This document shows positions 53,704-63,610 of a stretch of 64,000 bases of DNA, piece by piece (positions within the stretch are counted from its first letter, which is position 1; each line of letters opens with the position of its first letter). Source of the DNA: Phycisphaerales bacterium (lineage in GTDB: Bacteria; Planctomycetota; Phycisphaerae; Phycisphaerales; UBA1924); the NCBI GenBank assembly GCA_016709445.1, contig JADJMV010000006.1:402513-466512 (forward strand). Direction: 5' to 3'. The position numbers and the translations under genes were made by a program. A model generated the notes under the pieces. It did not search any database. It was not told the origin of the DNA and saw only the letters and a list, made by a program, of their open reading frames with translations.

Positions 53704-54285
53704 ATGCCCGAGCCGACCGCAAAGACCCAGGCCGACCCCCTGGCCGCGAGCGACAGCCCGGACGCCTGGATCCCCCGCGTGTACGAGGAGCTCCGGCGCA
53801 TGGCCCGGCAGCAGATGCGTCAGGAGGCCCACGCCACCCTTCAGACAACCGTCCTGGTCCACGAGGTCTACCTGCGTTTGTTTGCGGGGCGGGAGTTGGT
53901 CTGGGAGAACCGTGCGCATTTCTTTGGGGCGGCGGCGAGAGCGATGCGGCAGATCTTGATCGACCATGCGCGAGCGCGCCGGGCCATCCGGCGGGGTCGT
54001 GGGGCGAGGCACGAGCCGATTCATGAGATCGACATCGCCGCACCGACGACCGACCCCGACCGGGTGCTCGGGCTGCACGAGGCGCTCGAGAAGCTGGAGC
54101 GTCGGGACCCTCGCAAGGCTCAGATCGTGATGCTCCGCTATTTCGCCGGGCTGACGATCCTCCAGTCGGCCGATGTGCTCGAGCTCTCGCCCACGACCGT
54201 GAAGGCCGAGTGGCAGTTTGCGCGGGCGTGGCTGTTCCACGAAATGAGTTCCGGTGGCGATGATGCACGACCAACGTTGGAATGA
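53704..54285 (+). CDS. ECF sigma factor of the Ser/Thr-kinase-associated type
   Basis: The 193-residue protein belongs to the Sigma70_ECF (planctomycete/acidobacterial) group: VYEELRRMARQQMRQEAHAT, LQTTVLVHEVYLRLFAGREL, NRAHFFGAAARAMRQILIDH and region 4 DPRKAQIVMLRYFAGLTILQ. In this group the partner is usually a Ser/Thr kinase rather than an anti-sigma factor. The kinase gene here starts inside the last 26 bases of the sigma gene. Confidence 0.93.
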   Translation: MPEPTAKTQADPLAASDSPDAWIPRVYEELRRMARQQMRQEAHATLQTTVLVHEVYLRLFAGRELVWENRAHFFGAAARAMRQILIDHARARRAIRRGRGARHEPIHEIDIAAPTTDPDRVLGLHEALEKLERRDPRKAQIVMLRYFAGLTILQSADVLELSPTTVKAEWQFARAWLFHEMSSGGDDARPTLE

Positions 54286-56695
54286 ACTGCAGCGGATCTT
54301 CGGCGGTGCCGTCGGGCTGGGGCCGGTTGCCCGTGAGGCCTTCCTGGCGGAGGCGTGCGGCGCCGACCCTTCGCTCCGGGCGGAGATCGAGGCCCTGCTC
54401 GCCGCCGACGCCCGGAGCGAGAGCCTCTTTGAGATCCCCCCGGCGTCGGAGGCGGAGACCCGCCTGCCCACCGACGGGCCGATCCCCGCCGAGGAGCCGC
54501 GGGGCGGGCCGGTGATCCCCGGCTTCCGCATCATCCGCGAGTTGGGGCGGGGCGGGATGGGCATTGTCTACGAGGCGGAGCGCACGCACCCACGGCGCGT
54601 GATCGCGCTGAAGGTGCTCCGGTCCTCGTTCGCGCAGCCCTCGATGCGCCGCCGGTTCGAGCACGAGATCCACCTGCTCGCGCGTCTGCAACACCCCGGC
54701 ATCGCGCAGATCTTCGACGCCGGGGTCGCGCCCTCACCGGAGGGGCCGATCCCCTACTTCGCGATGGAGCTGGTCCGGGGTCGGCCCTTGCACGAAGCGG
54801 CGAACGAGCCCACCCTCGGCCTGCGTGACCGGCTCGAACTCGTGGCGCAGATCGCCGATGCGCTCCAGCATGCGCACCAGAAGGGCGTGATCCACCGCGA
54901 CCTCAAGCCCGGCAATATCCTCATCACGCCGGAGGGCCAGCCCAAGATCCTCGACTTCGGGGTGGCCCGCGCGGTCGATCCCGACCTCCAGATGACCACG
55001 ATCCGGACGGAGATCGGCCAGCTGATCGGGACGCTGCCCTACATGTCTCCGGAGCAGGTTGCGGGCGACCCGGCGTCCATCGACACCCGGAGCGATGTCT
55101 ACGCGCTCGGCGTCGTGGCCTACGAGCTGATCGCCGGCGAACTTCCCTACGACCTCCGGAACAAGCTCATTCCCGAGGTCGTCCGCCTGATCCAGCAGCA
55201 GGAACCGAGCCGCCTGAGCACGGCGAATCGCGCCTGCCGGGGCGATGTCGAGACGATATTCGCCAAGGCACTGGAGAAGGACCGCGAGCGCCGGTACCAG
55301 AGCGTCGCCGACTTGGCGGCCGACATCCGCCGGTTCCTCGCCGACGAGCCGATCGTCGCCCGCCCACCCAGCCGGGCCTACCTGCTGCGAAAGTTCGTGA
55401 AGCGCCACCGGGCGCTCGTGGGGGCGGCCGCGGGCGCGGGGGTGATTCTGATCGCGGGGACAGTGGCCTCGACCACCCTCGCGTTCCGCCTGGGAAGGAC
55501 GAACAGCTCGCTCCAGGCCGCGCTGCTCGATGCCGATGCCGCCCGGACAGACGCGCAGCGTCAGGCGGCCTCCGCCAGAGCCGTGAACGAGTTCTACACC
55601 GAGCACCTGCTCCTGGCCGCGGCGCCGGAGCAGTCGCTCGGACACGAGATCACCATCCGCGAGGCGCTCGACGATGCGGCGGGGCGGGTCGATACGGAGC
55701 TGGCGGCTGAGCCGGCGGCGGCGGCCACGATCCATCGCGCCCTGGCGAGCGTCTATCGCCGGCTGAGCATGCCCGAGCGGGCGCTGCCGCAGAGCGCCCG
55801 CGCCCTGGAGCTTTGCGAGGTCGCGTTCGGCCCGGACGACCCGGTCACTCTCGAGGTGATGAACGACCACGCCCAGCAGCTCTACGAGGCCACCCGCTAC
55901 GACGAGGCCGCGGCGCTCCGTGGCAGAGCGTTCGGCCTGCTCCTCACCACACTCGGGGAGGACCACCCCGCCACCCTCCGCGTCGCGGTCGGTCAGGCGA
56001 GCGTCGATCTGGAGCGGGGAGAGATTCCTCACGCGTCGGCCCTGCTCGAGCACGCGGTGCCGATCCTGGAGCGACGAGAGGACACCGACCCGCTCACGCT
56101 GCTCGACGCCCGTGCGCTGCTTGCGCGCGCTACGAGGGCCTCGGGGCGGACGCCCGAGGCGGAGGCTCTGCTCCGCGCCGCGATCGTGGAGGCCCGGCCC
56201 CGGCTCGATCCGGATCACCCCGAACTCCTCAAGGCGCTTAACACGCTCGGGTCCATGCTCCTGGGGCGGGGCGATCTCGAGGGCGCGTTGCCGCTGACAC
56301 GCGAACTGGCAATCGCCGCGGAGCGGGTGCTCGGGCCGGACCACCTCAACACGTTCATCGCTCGGCAGAATCTTGCGCGGACACTCTCGGCCCTCGACCG
56401 GTTCGGGGAGGCCGAGCCGATCTGGATCGACATCATCCCCAAGATCGCGGCCCAACTCCCCGACCCGCACCCGCTCACGGCGAGCCTGGAACAGTCCTAC
56501 GGGATTGCGTTGGCCGAGCACCATCGGGATGCCGACGCCCTTCCGCATCTCGTCGAAGCGCATCGCCAGTTCGACGCGACGCTGGGCGGGGGCCACGACG
56601 AGACCCAGCGCACGATTAGATGGCTCGTCGCGGTTTATGGCCGCCTCGGGGACGCAGAGCGTCGTGCGTATTGGCAGAACAGAATCTCGCCGTAA
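54260..56695 (+). CDS. Membrane Ser/Thr protein kinase with C-terminal TPR repeats
   Basis: After a helical N-terminus of about 95 residues, the kinase domain shows GRGGMGIVYEAERTHPRRVI (P-loop), VIALKVLRSS (Lys), GVIHRDLKPGNILI (catalytic loop), ILDFGVARAVD (DFG) and TLPYMSPEQVAGDPASIDTR. A membrane helix near residues 385-410 (VGAAAGAGVILIAGTVASTT) separates it from at least six TPR-like repeats (ALPQSARALELCEVAFGPDD). The start overlaps the ECF sigma gene, so the kinase probably controls that sigma factor by phosphorylation. Confidence 0.95.
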   Translation: MMHDQRWNELQRIFGGAVGLGPVAREAFLAEACGADPSLRAEIEALLAADARSESLFEIPPASEAETRLPTDGPIPAEEPRGGPVIPGFRIIRELGRGGMGIVYEAERTHPRRVIALKVLRSSFAQPSMRRRFEHEIHLLARLQHPGIAQIFDAGVAPSPEGPIPYFAMELVRGRPLHEAANEPTLGLRDRLELVAQIADALQHAHQKGVIHRDLKPGNILITPEGQPKILDFGVARAVDPDLQMTTIRTEIGQLIGTLPYMSPEQVAGDPASIDTRSDVYALGVVAYELIAGELPYDLRNKLIPEVVRLIQQQEPSRLSTANRACRGDVETIFAKALEKDRERRYQSVADLAADIRRFLADEPIVARPPSRAYLLRKFVKRHRALVGAAAGAGVILIAGTVASTTLAFRLGRTNSSLQAALLDADAARTDAQRQAASARAVNEFYTEHLLLAAAPEQSLGHEITIREALDDAAGRVDTELAAEPAAAATIHRALASVYRRLSMPERALPQSARALELCEVAFGPDDPVTLEVMNDHAQQLYEATRYDEAAALRGRAFGLLLTTLGEDHPATLRVAVGQASVDLERGEIPHASALLEHAVPILERREDTDPLTLLDARALLARATRASGRTPEAEALLRAAIVEARPRLDPDHPELLKALNTLGSMLLGRGDLEGALPLTRELAIAAERVLGPDHLNTFIARQNLARTLSALDRFGEAEPIWIDIIPKIAAQLPDPHPLTASLEQSYGIALAEHHRDADALPHLVEAHRQFDATLGGGHDETQRTIRWLVAVYGRLGDAERRAYWQNRISP

Positions 56696-56826
56696 TTCGG
56701 CTTCTGCCCCGGTCAGGCTCCCTGCCATTCCGGCAGGCGTGACCCCCCCGGTCGTCAGAACCGCACACCCGGGGCCGCAGGAGGAGGTCGGGAGCGTGGC
56801 ACGCCTCTCGCACTTCACTGGGCACC

Positions 56827-57810
56827 ATGACCGAATCCCAAGACCAGACCCAGCGCCCATACCTGCTTGCCGCGTGGCCCGGCATGGGCAATGTGGCGGT
56901 GATCGCCGCCGGCTATCTCGCCAAGACCCTCGGCCTCGAGCAGTTCGGCACGATCCCCCTGATCGATTTCTTTGACCTCAACCATGTCGCCATCCGGGGC
57001 GGCATCATCGAGCGCCCCCACCTGCCGCGGGGGCTGCTGTTCCGTACGCCCGAGACGCACCAGGGCCGCCCGATCATCGTGTTCCTCGGCGAGGCTCAGC
57101 CGAGCCATCGGGGCTACGCCTTTGTTCACGCGCTGCTCGAGCGGCTGCGCGACCAGCACATCGAGCGTGTGTTCACCTTCGCGTCCCTCGCCGCGCCCAT
57201 GCACCCGACCGATCCGACGCGCGTCCACGCCGCGGCGACCAGCCGCAACCTGCTCCCCGAACTCGCCGGGTTCGGGATCGACCCGACGGGCGACGGGCAG
57301 ATCGGCGGCCTCAATGGGCTGCTGCTCGGGGCGGCGTCTGAGCGAGAGCTTGACGGCGTGGGCCTGATGGCGGAGATTCCCTTCTACGCCGCGAAGGTCC
57401 CCAACCACAAGGCGGCCCGAGCCGTGCTCGGGGCGTTCTGTGAGATCGCGGGGATCGAGGTCGATTTCAGCGAACTCGATCGCCACGCCGAGGCCGGCGA
57501 GCGCGCCATCCTTCGCCTTTTCGAGCAGTTGCAGCGAGCCCAGTCCGAAGGGGCCGGCGATTCCGAATCGCCGCGGAACGATCCATTGGAAGCAGCCCTG
57601 GAGGATTCCGGTGGCGAGCCCGAGAGCGAGCCCGGCCCGGAGCCCGCCGACCGACCCGACCCGGCGGTGATCGCCCACATCGAAGAACTCTTCGCGGCCG
57701 CGCAGGAGAATCGGCGCGTCGCCTTCGACCTCAAGGCCGAACTCGACAACGTCGGCCTCTTCAAGCAATACGAGGACCGCTTCCTCGACCTCTTCAAGCA
57801 CGCGGATTGA
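56827..57810 (+). CDS. PAC2 family protein
   Basis: The 327-residue protein shows the PAC2 pattern: YLLAAWPGMGNVAVIAAGYL, FDLNHVAIRGGIIERPHLPR, GRPIIVFLGEAQPSHRGYAF and GGLNGLLLGAASERELDGVG. The fold is related to purine nucleoside phosphorylases and to proteasome assembly chaperones, but bacterial function is undefined. The C-terminal 100 residues add an acidic linker and a helical tail. Confidence 0.9.
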   Translation: MTESQDQTQRPYLLAAWPGMGNVAVIAAGYLAKTLGLEQFGTIPLIDFFDLNHVAIRGGIIERPHLPRGLLFRTPETHQGRPIIVFLGEAQPSHRGYAFVHALLERLRDQHIERVFTFASLAAPMHPTDPTRVHAAATSRNLLPELAGFGIDPTGDGQIGGLNGLLLGAASERELDGVGLMAEIPFYAAKVPNHKAARAVLGAFCEIAGIEVDFSELDRHAEAGERAILRLFEQLQRAQSEGAGDSESPRNDPLEAALEDSGGEPESEPGPEPADRPDPAVIAHIEELFAAAQENRRVAFDLKAELDNVGLFKQYEDRFLDLFKHAD

Positions 57811-57825
57811 GTCTGTGTGCCGCGT

Positions 57826-57881
57826 CCGTGCCGGCCGTGCGTCGCCGTAGAGCCTTCTGAGGCTCCGCACGACCGGCACGG
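57826..57881. terminator. Nested GC-rich hairpin between convergent genes
   Basis: Three stacked stems pair with few interruptions: CCGTGCCGG with CCGGCACGG (9 bp), CGTGCG with CGCACG (6 bp) and GAGCCT with AGGCTC (6 bp, 4-base loop). The structure sits 16 bases after the PAC2 stop and 30 bases before the convergent pilin gene end. It lacks a T run, so termination in either direction is plausible but not certain. Confidence 0.55.
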
Positions 57882-57911
57882 CTGTGGCAGACGCCCGCGG
57901 GGTGGCGTGGG

Positions 57912-58745
57912 CTACTTTGTCTTCTTCGTGTTCACCCAGGCCGCCGCGAGGTAGGCCCAGTCTTGATTGCCCTCGCACTGCGTGTCGAACTGCTGATTCT
58001 TGGTCATGTCGATGGTCTGCCGATCGGACCACTTGTGGACCTCGGCGTGGCCGTCGGCGAAGCCGAGGGTGCTGGCGTCCTTGTGCCACACGGTGAGCGG
58101 GTCGACCCACTGCTCCTTGTCGATGTGCATCACCCACGAATTCATGTTCACACCCCGCGGGTCCGACTCCTCCAGAAAGACGACCTTTGTCGTGGGAAAC
58201 TGCACGGACACCAGCCGCTCGCTGACCCGCCAACTCCCGCACCACGCCTCCCATCCGTTGTCGCCATTCATGCAGTTGGGCATCGAGTACGTGCGCCAGG
58301 CGATGTTGCCCGCGAGCCCCTTGTCCCTGGCGCGGATGTCGGATGGGCAGTGGTAGATCTGGTCATTCTCGAGATAGGGCCACAGCTTGCCGTTCCGGAT
58401 TCCCCGCTTGTGGCCCTCGGTGTCGGTGGCGTTCTTGAGCGCGACGTTGCCCATCCGGCGCCCGTCGGGAAACATCGGCCAATCGACCCAGCTGTGGTCC
58501 ATGCCGGCGCTGGGATTGGGATCGCGATTGGTCCACGATCCGACGATCCCGTCGTCATTATCGTTCGCGTACATCACGAAGGCCGCGGCGAGATTCTTCT
58601 GCCCCGCGAGGCAGACCGTCGTCTTTCCGGCCTCCCTGGCCGTGCCCAGCACCGGGAGCAGGATGCCGATGAGCAACGCGATGATCGCGATGACCACCAG
58701 CAGCTCGATCAGCGTAAAGCCCAAACCCCGGTTGCGTGCGCCCAT
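57912..58745 (-). CDS. Pilin-like protein with prepilin N-terminal leader
   Basis: The 277-residue protein begins with a short basic leader and the type II secretion/type IV pilin motif LGFTLIELLVVIAIIALLIG (cleavage before Phe). It continues NLAAAFVMYANDNDDGIVGS and ends with the exterior domain bearing CPSDIRARDKG and STLGFADGHAEVHKWSD (H-x-DG type block). Such proteins are highly multiplied in planctomycetes. It is probably membrane-anchored through the hydrophobic helix. Confidence 0.92.
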   Translation of the reverse strand: MGARNRGLGFTLIELLVVIAIIALLIGILLPVLGTAREAGKTTVCLAGQKNLAAAFVMYANDNDDGIVGSWTNRDPNPSAGMDHSWVDWPMFPDGRRMGNVALKNATDTEGHKRGIRNGKLWPYLENDQIYHCPSDIRARDKGLAGNIAWRTYSMPNCMNGDNGWEAWCGSWRVSERLVSVQFPTTKVVFLEESDPRGVNMNSWVMHIDKEQWVDPLTVWHKDASTLGFADGHAEVHKWSDRQTIDMTKNQQFDTQCEGNQDWAYLAAAWVNTKKTK

Positions 58746-58834
58746 CGAGGACCTCCGGACGGCCGCCGGTGAATCGGACGCGGCCCCGCGCAGTCTACCC
58801 GATGTCGGCGGGCGGGTACAAGCATCTTCCGAAC

Positions 58835-59407
58835 CTAGGGCGTCGCCAGAGCCCCCAGGAGGCTTGCAACCTTCTCGTCATCGGCGGGTCCCGGCTCGAC
58901 ACGGACGACTCGGGCCCGCGCATCGAGCAGCACGGCGTAGATCGAGTCCGGCCCGCCCAGGCCCAGGGCCTGTCGGAACTTCTCGGTGTCGGTGTAGAGC
59001 GTGATGGTGCGCTCCCGGGCCGCCGGATCGGGGATCCCGGATCGCATCCCACCGTCGATGAAACCGGCAAACATGCCGTACCGGGCGCCGGAGATCGTCG
59101 GGAACTCGAGCACGCGCAGGGCGGAGATGCTCCGTGAAAGCTCGTCCTCCCGGGCCAGCCAGGTGTCCACGTCGGCCTGCTGCTCCCGACGGAACGCAAC
59201 CAACGCGAGCGTCGGCCGGCCGACGAGGTCGTCGGGGAGGTGCACCGTTTCCTGGAGCAGGTTCTGCCCCGAGACCCGCGGGAAGCCCGTCCCGCCGTCG
59301 ACCTGCACCGCTCGCACCCCGCTCGAACGGCACGCCCCGAGCGCAACCGCACCAACCAGACCCGACAAGGCCGCCGCGAGACCCGCCCCACGAACGCGCT
59401 GACGCAT
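58835..59407 (-). CDS. Putative lipoprotein, thioredoxin-like fold
   Basis: From the ATG at 59407 the product is 190 residues with a lipoprotein signal ending VGAVALGAC. The body reads like a redoxin-type domain (LPDDLVGRPTLALVAFRREQ, RTITLYTDTEKFRQALGL, YAVLLDARARVVRVEPG) without a CxxC pair, as in ATP10-like proteins. Function is unknown. Confidence 0.7.
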   Translation of the reverse strand: MRQRVRGAGLAAALSGLVGAVALGACRSSGVRAVQVDGGTGFPRVSGQNLLQETVHLPDDLVGRPTLALVAFRREQQADVDTWLAREDELSRSISALRVLEFPTISGARYGMFAGFIDGGMRSGIPDPAARERTITLYTDTEKFRQALGLGGPDSIYAVLLDARARVVRVEPGPADDEKVASLLGALATP

Positions 59408-59473
59408 GCGATTCTCCAAACTGGCTTCCACGGGGGCGTTCGGCCCCCAAGCCGCGGCAGATGCATCCACGCC

Positions 59474-60151
59474 TCAGGAAGCCGCCCCCGCGATGGCGGG
59501 CATGATGACCGCCACCATGATCGCCGCCCGCACCGCTTCCACCGCCTTCGCCGCGGCCTGTCCCACCGCGTCGCCCGCCTTCAGGCCCTCGATCCGCTTC
59601 TTGCGGGCCCGCAGCTCCTTCTTGGGAAAGTGGGCCCCCAGCAGTTCCGTCGCCGAGGCGATCGAGACCAGCAACACCGTCGGGGCGTCGATGTCCTCGC
59701 GCTCGGTGAAGATCGCCTCGCGCATCCGCTCGACGACCTCCCGCTCGGGCTCGGGGTTGATCTCGGGATATACCCTGCGATCAAAGATCAACAGCACCTT
59801 CTCGGTGTCCGCCCGCAGCACCCCCAACTCGCAGAGGCGACCGGCCGCCATGTGGAAGGTCTTCCCCGTCGCGAACCGCTGCACCCAGGTGCTCGCGGCC
59901 GCCCGACGCTTGGCCTCGGCGAGGCGCAGCATGGCCGCGTCCAGCACCGGGTCCTCCATCGGCTCGGCGTTCTCGAGGTGCACGATCGCCCGCTTGCCCT
60001 CGAGCGAGATCCGCCCGGCGAGGGCCAGGTCGGCGATCACGCCGCCGGCGAGGGCCTGGGCGCCCCAGCTCCCCAGCGGCGTGCCCCGCTCGTCGCGCAG
60101 CGCGAGCAGCAGCAGTTCCTGATACACATGCAGGTGCGCAGGCGAACCCAT
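59474..60151 (-). CDS. GPP34 (GOLPH3-like) family protein
   Basis: The 225-residue protein opens with LHVYQELLLLALRDERGTPL and has GGVIADLALAGRISLEGKR and FHMAAGRLCELGVLRADTEK, the order seen in GPP34 domain proteins. The eukaryotic relative GOLPH3 binds phosphoinositides; the bacterial role is not known. The C-terminal 60 residues are Ala-rich with a hydrophobic stretch that may touch the membrane. The next gene begins about 65 bases downstream. Confidence 0.87.
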   Translation of the reverse strand: MGSPAHLHVYQELLLLALRDERGTPLGSWGAQALAGGVIADLALAGRISLEGKRAIVHLENAEPMEDPVLDAAMLRLAEAKRRAAASTWVQRFATGKTFHMAAGRLCELGVLRADTEKVLLIFDRRVYPEINPEPEREVVERMREAIFTEREDIDAPTVLLVSIASATELLGAHFPKKELRARKKRIEGLKAGDAVGQAAAKAVEAVRAAIMVAVIMPAIAGAAS

Positions 60152-60256
60152 ACCGATCCTCCCTTCGCCGAAGGCCCCTTCCGGTCGGCTTTCCCTTCAG
60201 GATCATTCTTGGGAGCGGGCCCCCGCCCCGTGCGGCCGGCCCGCCTCTCCACGGCC

Positions 60257-60298
60257 AAAAAGCACGACGCCCCGCCGGGGGAATGGCGGGGCGTCGTG
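60257..60298 (-). terminator. Rho-independent terminator after the dockerin gene
   Basis: On the minus strand a perfect 14-bp stem (CACGACGCCCCGCC with GGCGGGGCGTCGTG, 8-base loop) is followed directly by CTTTTT. It lies 48 bases downstream of the dockerin protein stop, the right place and orientation to end that transcript. Confidence 0.88.
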
Positions 60299-60345
60299 GC
60301 GCGAGTACCCGGCAAACGCCGGGCGAGGATCGAGGATCGTGCGGC

Positions 60346-61296
60346 TCAGGCGTCGCAGCCGGCGGTGAAGGCGTTGAGGAACACCAGGAAGTCCTGCGTG
60401 TTGATCGTGCCGTTGCCGTCGAAGTCGGCCCCGGCCTTCTTGGCCGTCCAGGCGTTCATGAACGCCAGGAAGTCGAGGGTGTTGACCGAGCCGTTGCCGT
60501 CGAAGTCGGCGGCGCAGCGCTCCGCGGCCACCATCGCGGTGATCGCGAGCCCGGTGTCGTAGGTCGCCTCGATGGCGCCGTTGGCGAGGTTCATCCGGTA
60601 GATCTTGCCGTTGCTCCCGGCGATGAACAGCCGGTTCTCGACATAGGCGATGCCCACGCAATCGCTCTGCACGTTGAACGTGCCCTTGTAGCTGCCGTTG
60701 GTGGCGTCGTAGATGTACACCGTCCCCTGCTGGGCGCCGATGACCACGTCGTTGCCGTTGGTGGTCATGCTGTTGACGCTCCCGCCGCAGGCGGTGAAGA
60801 ACTGGAAGTTCATCTCGCCCACCGGAGAGGCGTAGACGAAGGTGCTCAGGCTGCCGGTGTAGATCCGGTTGCCGAAGAGCAGCGTCGCCTGGAGCGGGTC
60901 GTTCACGTAGTAGGTGTCGATCTCCGAGCCGTCGTCGGCGTTGAGCCACTGCATGTCGCCGGCCGTCGTGGTCAGGTAGAGCGTGTTGCCCCAGCGGGTG
61001 AGCGAGAGCGGCTGGCCGGCGGTCGGCATCACGTTCTTGAGCAGACCGGTGTCGAGGTCGATGCGGTAGATGTTGTGATCGGTGCTGGCGGCCAGGACGT
61101 CGCGCCCCTGGAGCGCCAGACCCTCCACCGTCGAGCCGCACGACACGGGGTGGTCGATGTTGCCCGTGGCCGTGTCGAAATGCCAGATCACGCCGCCGTT
61201 CCCGGCGACGTAGAGATCTCCCGCCGAAGCCCCGGCCGCGAGGCCCGCGACAAGTGCCAATCCCAGACCCAGATTCGTGATGCGGTTGCGCTGCAT
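60346..61296 (-). CDS. Secreted beta-propeller-like protein with GC-type dockerin repeats
   Basis: A strong AGGAGG ribosome site 7 bases before the ATG fixes the start. The 316-residue protein has a signal peptide (LGLALVAGLAAGASAG), about six short beta repeats of PQQ/YVTN type (GDLYVAGNGGVIWHFDTATG, NRLFIAGSNGKIYRMNLANG), and two dockerin-like repeats (DFDGNGSVNTLDFLAFMNAW and DFDGNGTINTQDFLVFLNAF). Its own terminator follows, so it is probably a single-gene transcript. Confidence 0.92.
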   Translation of the reverse strand: MQRNRITNLGLGLALVAGLAAGASAGDLYVAGNGGVIWHFDTATGNIDHPVSCGSTVEGLALQGRDVLAASTDHNIYRIDLDTGLLKNVMPTAGQPLSLTRWGNTLYLTTTAGDMQWLNADDGSEIDTYYVNDPLQATLLFGNRIYTGSLSTFVYASPVGEMNFQFFTACGGSVNSMTTNGNDVVIGAQQGTVYIYDATNGSYKGTFNVQSDCVGIAYVENRLFIAGSNGKIYRMNLANGAIEATYDTGLAITAMVAAERCAADFDGNGSVNTLDFLAFMNAWTAKKAGADFDGNGTINTQDFLVFLNAFTAGCDA

Positions 61297-61547
61297 TGCC
61301 AATCCTCCTGATGCTTCCCCGAGTTCGGTTCCCGGCGTGGCTCCCCGCCCCGCCAACGTCAGCATGATCCGGGGCAGATCGCGGCCTCTGGGTCCCCCAA
61401 ATGGTGGGGTCGCCTGGAGGATCGCCAAACCGAGACCGTACGGAGGTCGGCGCCAACGGGCCGGATTTGGGAGAAAGGGCCGGGGCCGCGGCGGGCGTCG
61501 GGCCGGCCGGGCGCACCCGCCGCCCAGCCCGCGCTCACCCGCCCCAA

Positions 61548-61620
61548 CACCCCCGGCAGGATTCGAACCTGCGACCGACGGATTAGAAATCCGTTGCTCT
61601 ATCCCCTGAGCTACGGGGGC
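61548..61620 (-). tRNA. tRNA-Arg (anticodon TCT)
   Basis: The minus strand folds as a cloverleaf. The acceptor GCCCCCG pairs with CGGGGGT. The D arm is GCTCAGGGGATAGAGC. The anticodon stem ACGGA/TCCGT has loop TTTCTAA, giving anticodon TCT. The T arm is GCAGGTTCGAATCCTGC. CCA is not encoded. It reads AGA/AGG-type arginine codons. A decayed integrase begins about 100 bases beyond its 5' end. Confidence 0.95.
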
Positions 61621-61724
61621 GAGAATCGTCTAAACCTTTGTCGGACAAAGGACTGGACTCTCCGAACAGATGACGCCTCAATCGGACGCCGAACGGGCGA
61701 CACCTTTTTCGACACCTGGGCCGG

Positions 61725-63011
61725 GTGTCGGGTACTCTTCCGGGCGGCGGAGGCGCTGATGCAGAACGATACCGCAACACGGACGGACGCGGGCGAGGCT
61801 CCCGAGGACGCCCCCCGAAGCCCTCCTCCTTCCCCTGTTCCCCCCATCGGAACGGGCAGTGGGCCAAGAAGATCCGAGGCCGGTTCGTCTTCTTCGGGCC
61901 GTGGCGGGACCCGATCGCGGCGCGCGACCGCTACCTGGCCGACAAGGACGAGCTCCACGCGGGCCTGGTGCCGCGTGGCGGGGCCCCCGCCGCACCCCCG
62001 GCGCCCAGTGCCGACGGGGCCGGGAACGGCGCTCCGCGGCCCGACGCCCGCGACGACGCGGCCACGCTCCGGGACCTCGCCAACCACTTCCTGACCGCCA
62101 AGCAGCGGATGATGCACGGCGGGGAGCTCTCGCGGCGGTCGTTTGCCGACTACCACGCGACGTGCTCCCTGCTCCTCGATCACCTCGGCCGGCACCGGCG
62201 CCTCGACGACATCACGGCGGGGACTTCGGCGCGCTCCGCGAGGCGGCTCTCGAAGGGCCGCGGGCCGGTGGCGCTCAACCAGATCCAGCACGCGCACGAT
62301 GTTCAAGTACGGGTTCCAGGCCGGCCTGCTCGACTCCGATGCGGCTCGGGCAGCGAGCCCGAACCGGGCAAGCGGGTGATGCGGGCAGGCGCGGCAGGCC
62401 AAGGGGACGCGGACGCTCGAGCCGGCCCAAATCGGGCGCTGGCCGCCGCTGGCGTGCAGATGCGGGCCATGATCCTCCTGGGCATCAACTGCGGGATGGG
62501 GAACACGGATGTTGCCTCGCTGCCCCTCGACGCGCTGGACCTCGACGCGGGGATCCTCGACTACCCCCGGACCAAGACAGCGATCCCGCGGCGGGCCACG
62601 CTCTGGCCGGAGACCGCTGAGGCGCTGCGCTCGTCGATCGGGCTGCGGGCCAGCCGCTAGCGCGGAAGATGAGGGCCTGGTGTTCGTCACGCCACCGGCC
62701 GCCGGTGGACTCGGGTGCAGGAGCCGGGGCTGCGGGCCAGGAAGGACAGCCGGGCCGTCGTGGTCGACGCCGTCAGCCTGGAAATGACCAAGCTGCTCAC
62801 CGCCTGCGGGCTGAAGGCCCCCGGGCGTGGGTTCTATGCGCTGCGGCATACGTTCCGGACCGTCGCCGACGAGGTCAGGGACCGGCCCGCCATCGACCTC
62901 GTTATGGGGCACCAGAGCGGGTCGGATATCGCGGTGCACTATGTGGAGCGGATAGGCGACGAGCGGCTGCGGACGGTGACGGAGCATGTTCGGGCGTGGT
63001 TGCTCGCTTGA
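61725..63011 (+). pseudogene. Tyrosine recombinase/integrase, planctomycete type, multiply frameshifted
   Basis: Family-like blocks occur in order but in changing frames: FPHRNGQWAKKIRG-like SPHRNGQWAKKIRGRFVFFG at the start, TLRDLANHFLTAKQRM, SRRSFADYHATCSLLLDHLG, VQMRAMILLGINCGMGNTDV, LWPETAEALRSSI, and the catalytic part GFYALRHTFRTVADEV, LVMGHQSGSDIAVHYVERIG with Arg-His, His and Tyr. The breaks between about 62215 and 62400 and near 62660-62720 are denser than elsewhere, so decay is likely on top of any sequence error. The start is uncertain. Confidence 0.8.
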
Positions 63012-63610
63012 GGGTTGGCCACGATGTTTCTTCTTTGGAACAAGTCGATCGACCACCTGCTCTCGACGCCACCCCTTGAGTGCGTGCTCGAACTCGGGCG
63101 GATCCCATTACGCACACGCCCTTGCGACAATCACGGAGCTCGAGGACCTCCGGAAGTTGTCGAACGATTGCTCGCGCAGTGCGATCTCCGACACGCTCTC
63201 ATCGCAGTGTTCGACAGCGCCGTCCATCCGGGGATTGGATTCCCTTGCTCTCGGACTACCCCCACTGCGTACGGCTTGGCTTTCAAGATCTCAGGCATCC
63301 ACTTCACAGATGGCCCACCGATGGGGGACGGAACTGCAAGAGGTGTTCCTGGTGCGGCGTGGGCGAGGTGACGAACTCACCAGGTTCCCGGATCTCGCGG
63401 TGCGAGCAACAACAGCGATCGGACGGCTGGCCGGCTGGTGGCGAGACCTGAGCCCAGAGCAATCCCTGTCTACCTGGATGCTCGAGCTCTACCGCTCCGC
63501 CCACAATCGGGTGGGCGGACTGCAGCGCGACGGCATCGGATTCTGGGGGCGGAAGGCTCGCCCCCAGGGCATCCCGCGGGTTCACACAGGATTCCGAATG
63601 CCACGGCTGG
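63012..63610. other. About 600 bp without a supportable gene
   Basis: Overlapping open frames exist on both strands, but their translations are Arg/Ser/Pro-rich and lack starts with ribosome sites. The plus-strand frame from 63015 has a modest fold-like stretch but no recognisable family. The region may hold gene remnants of an element carrying the integrase. Confidence 0.4.
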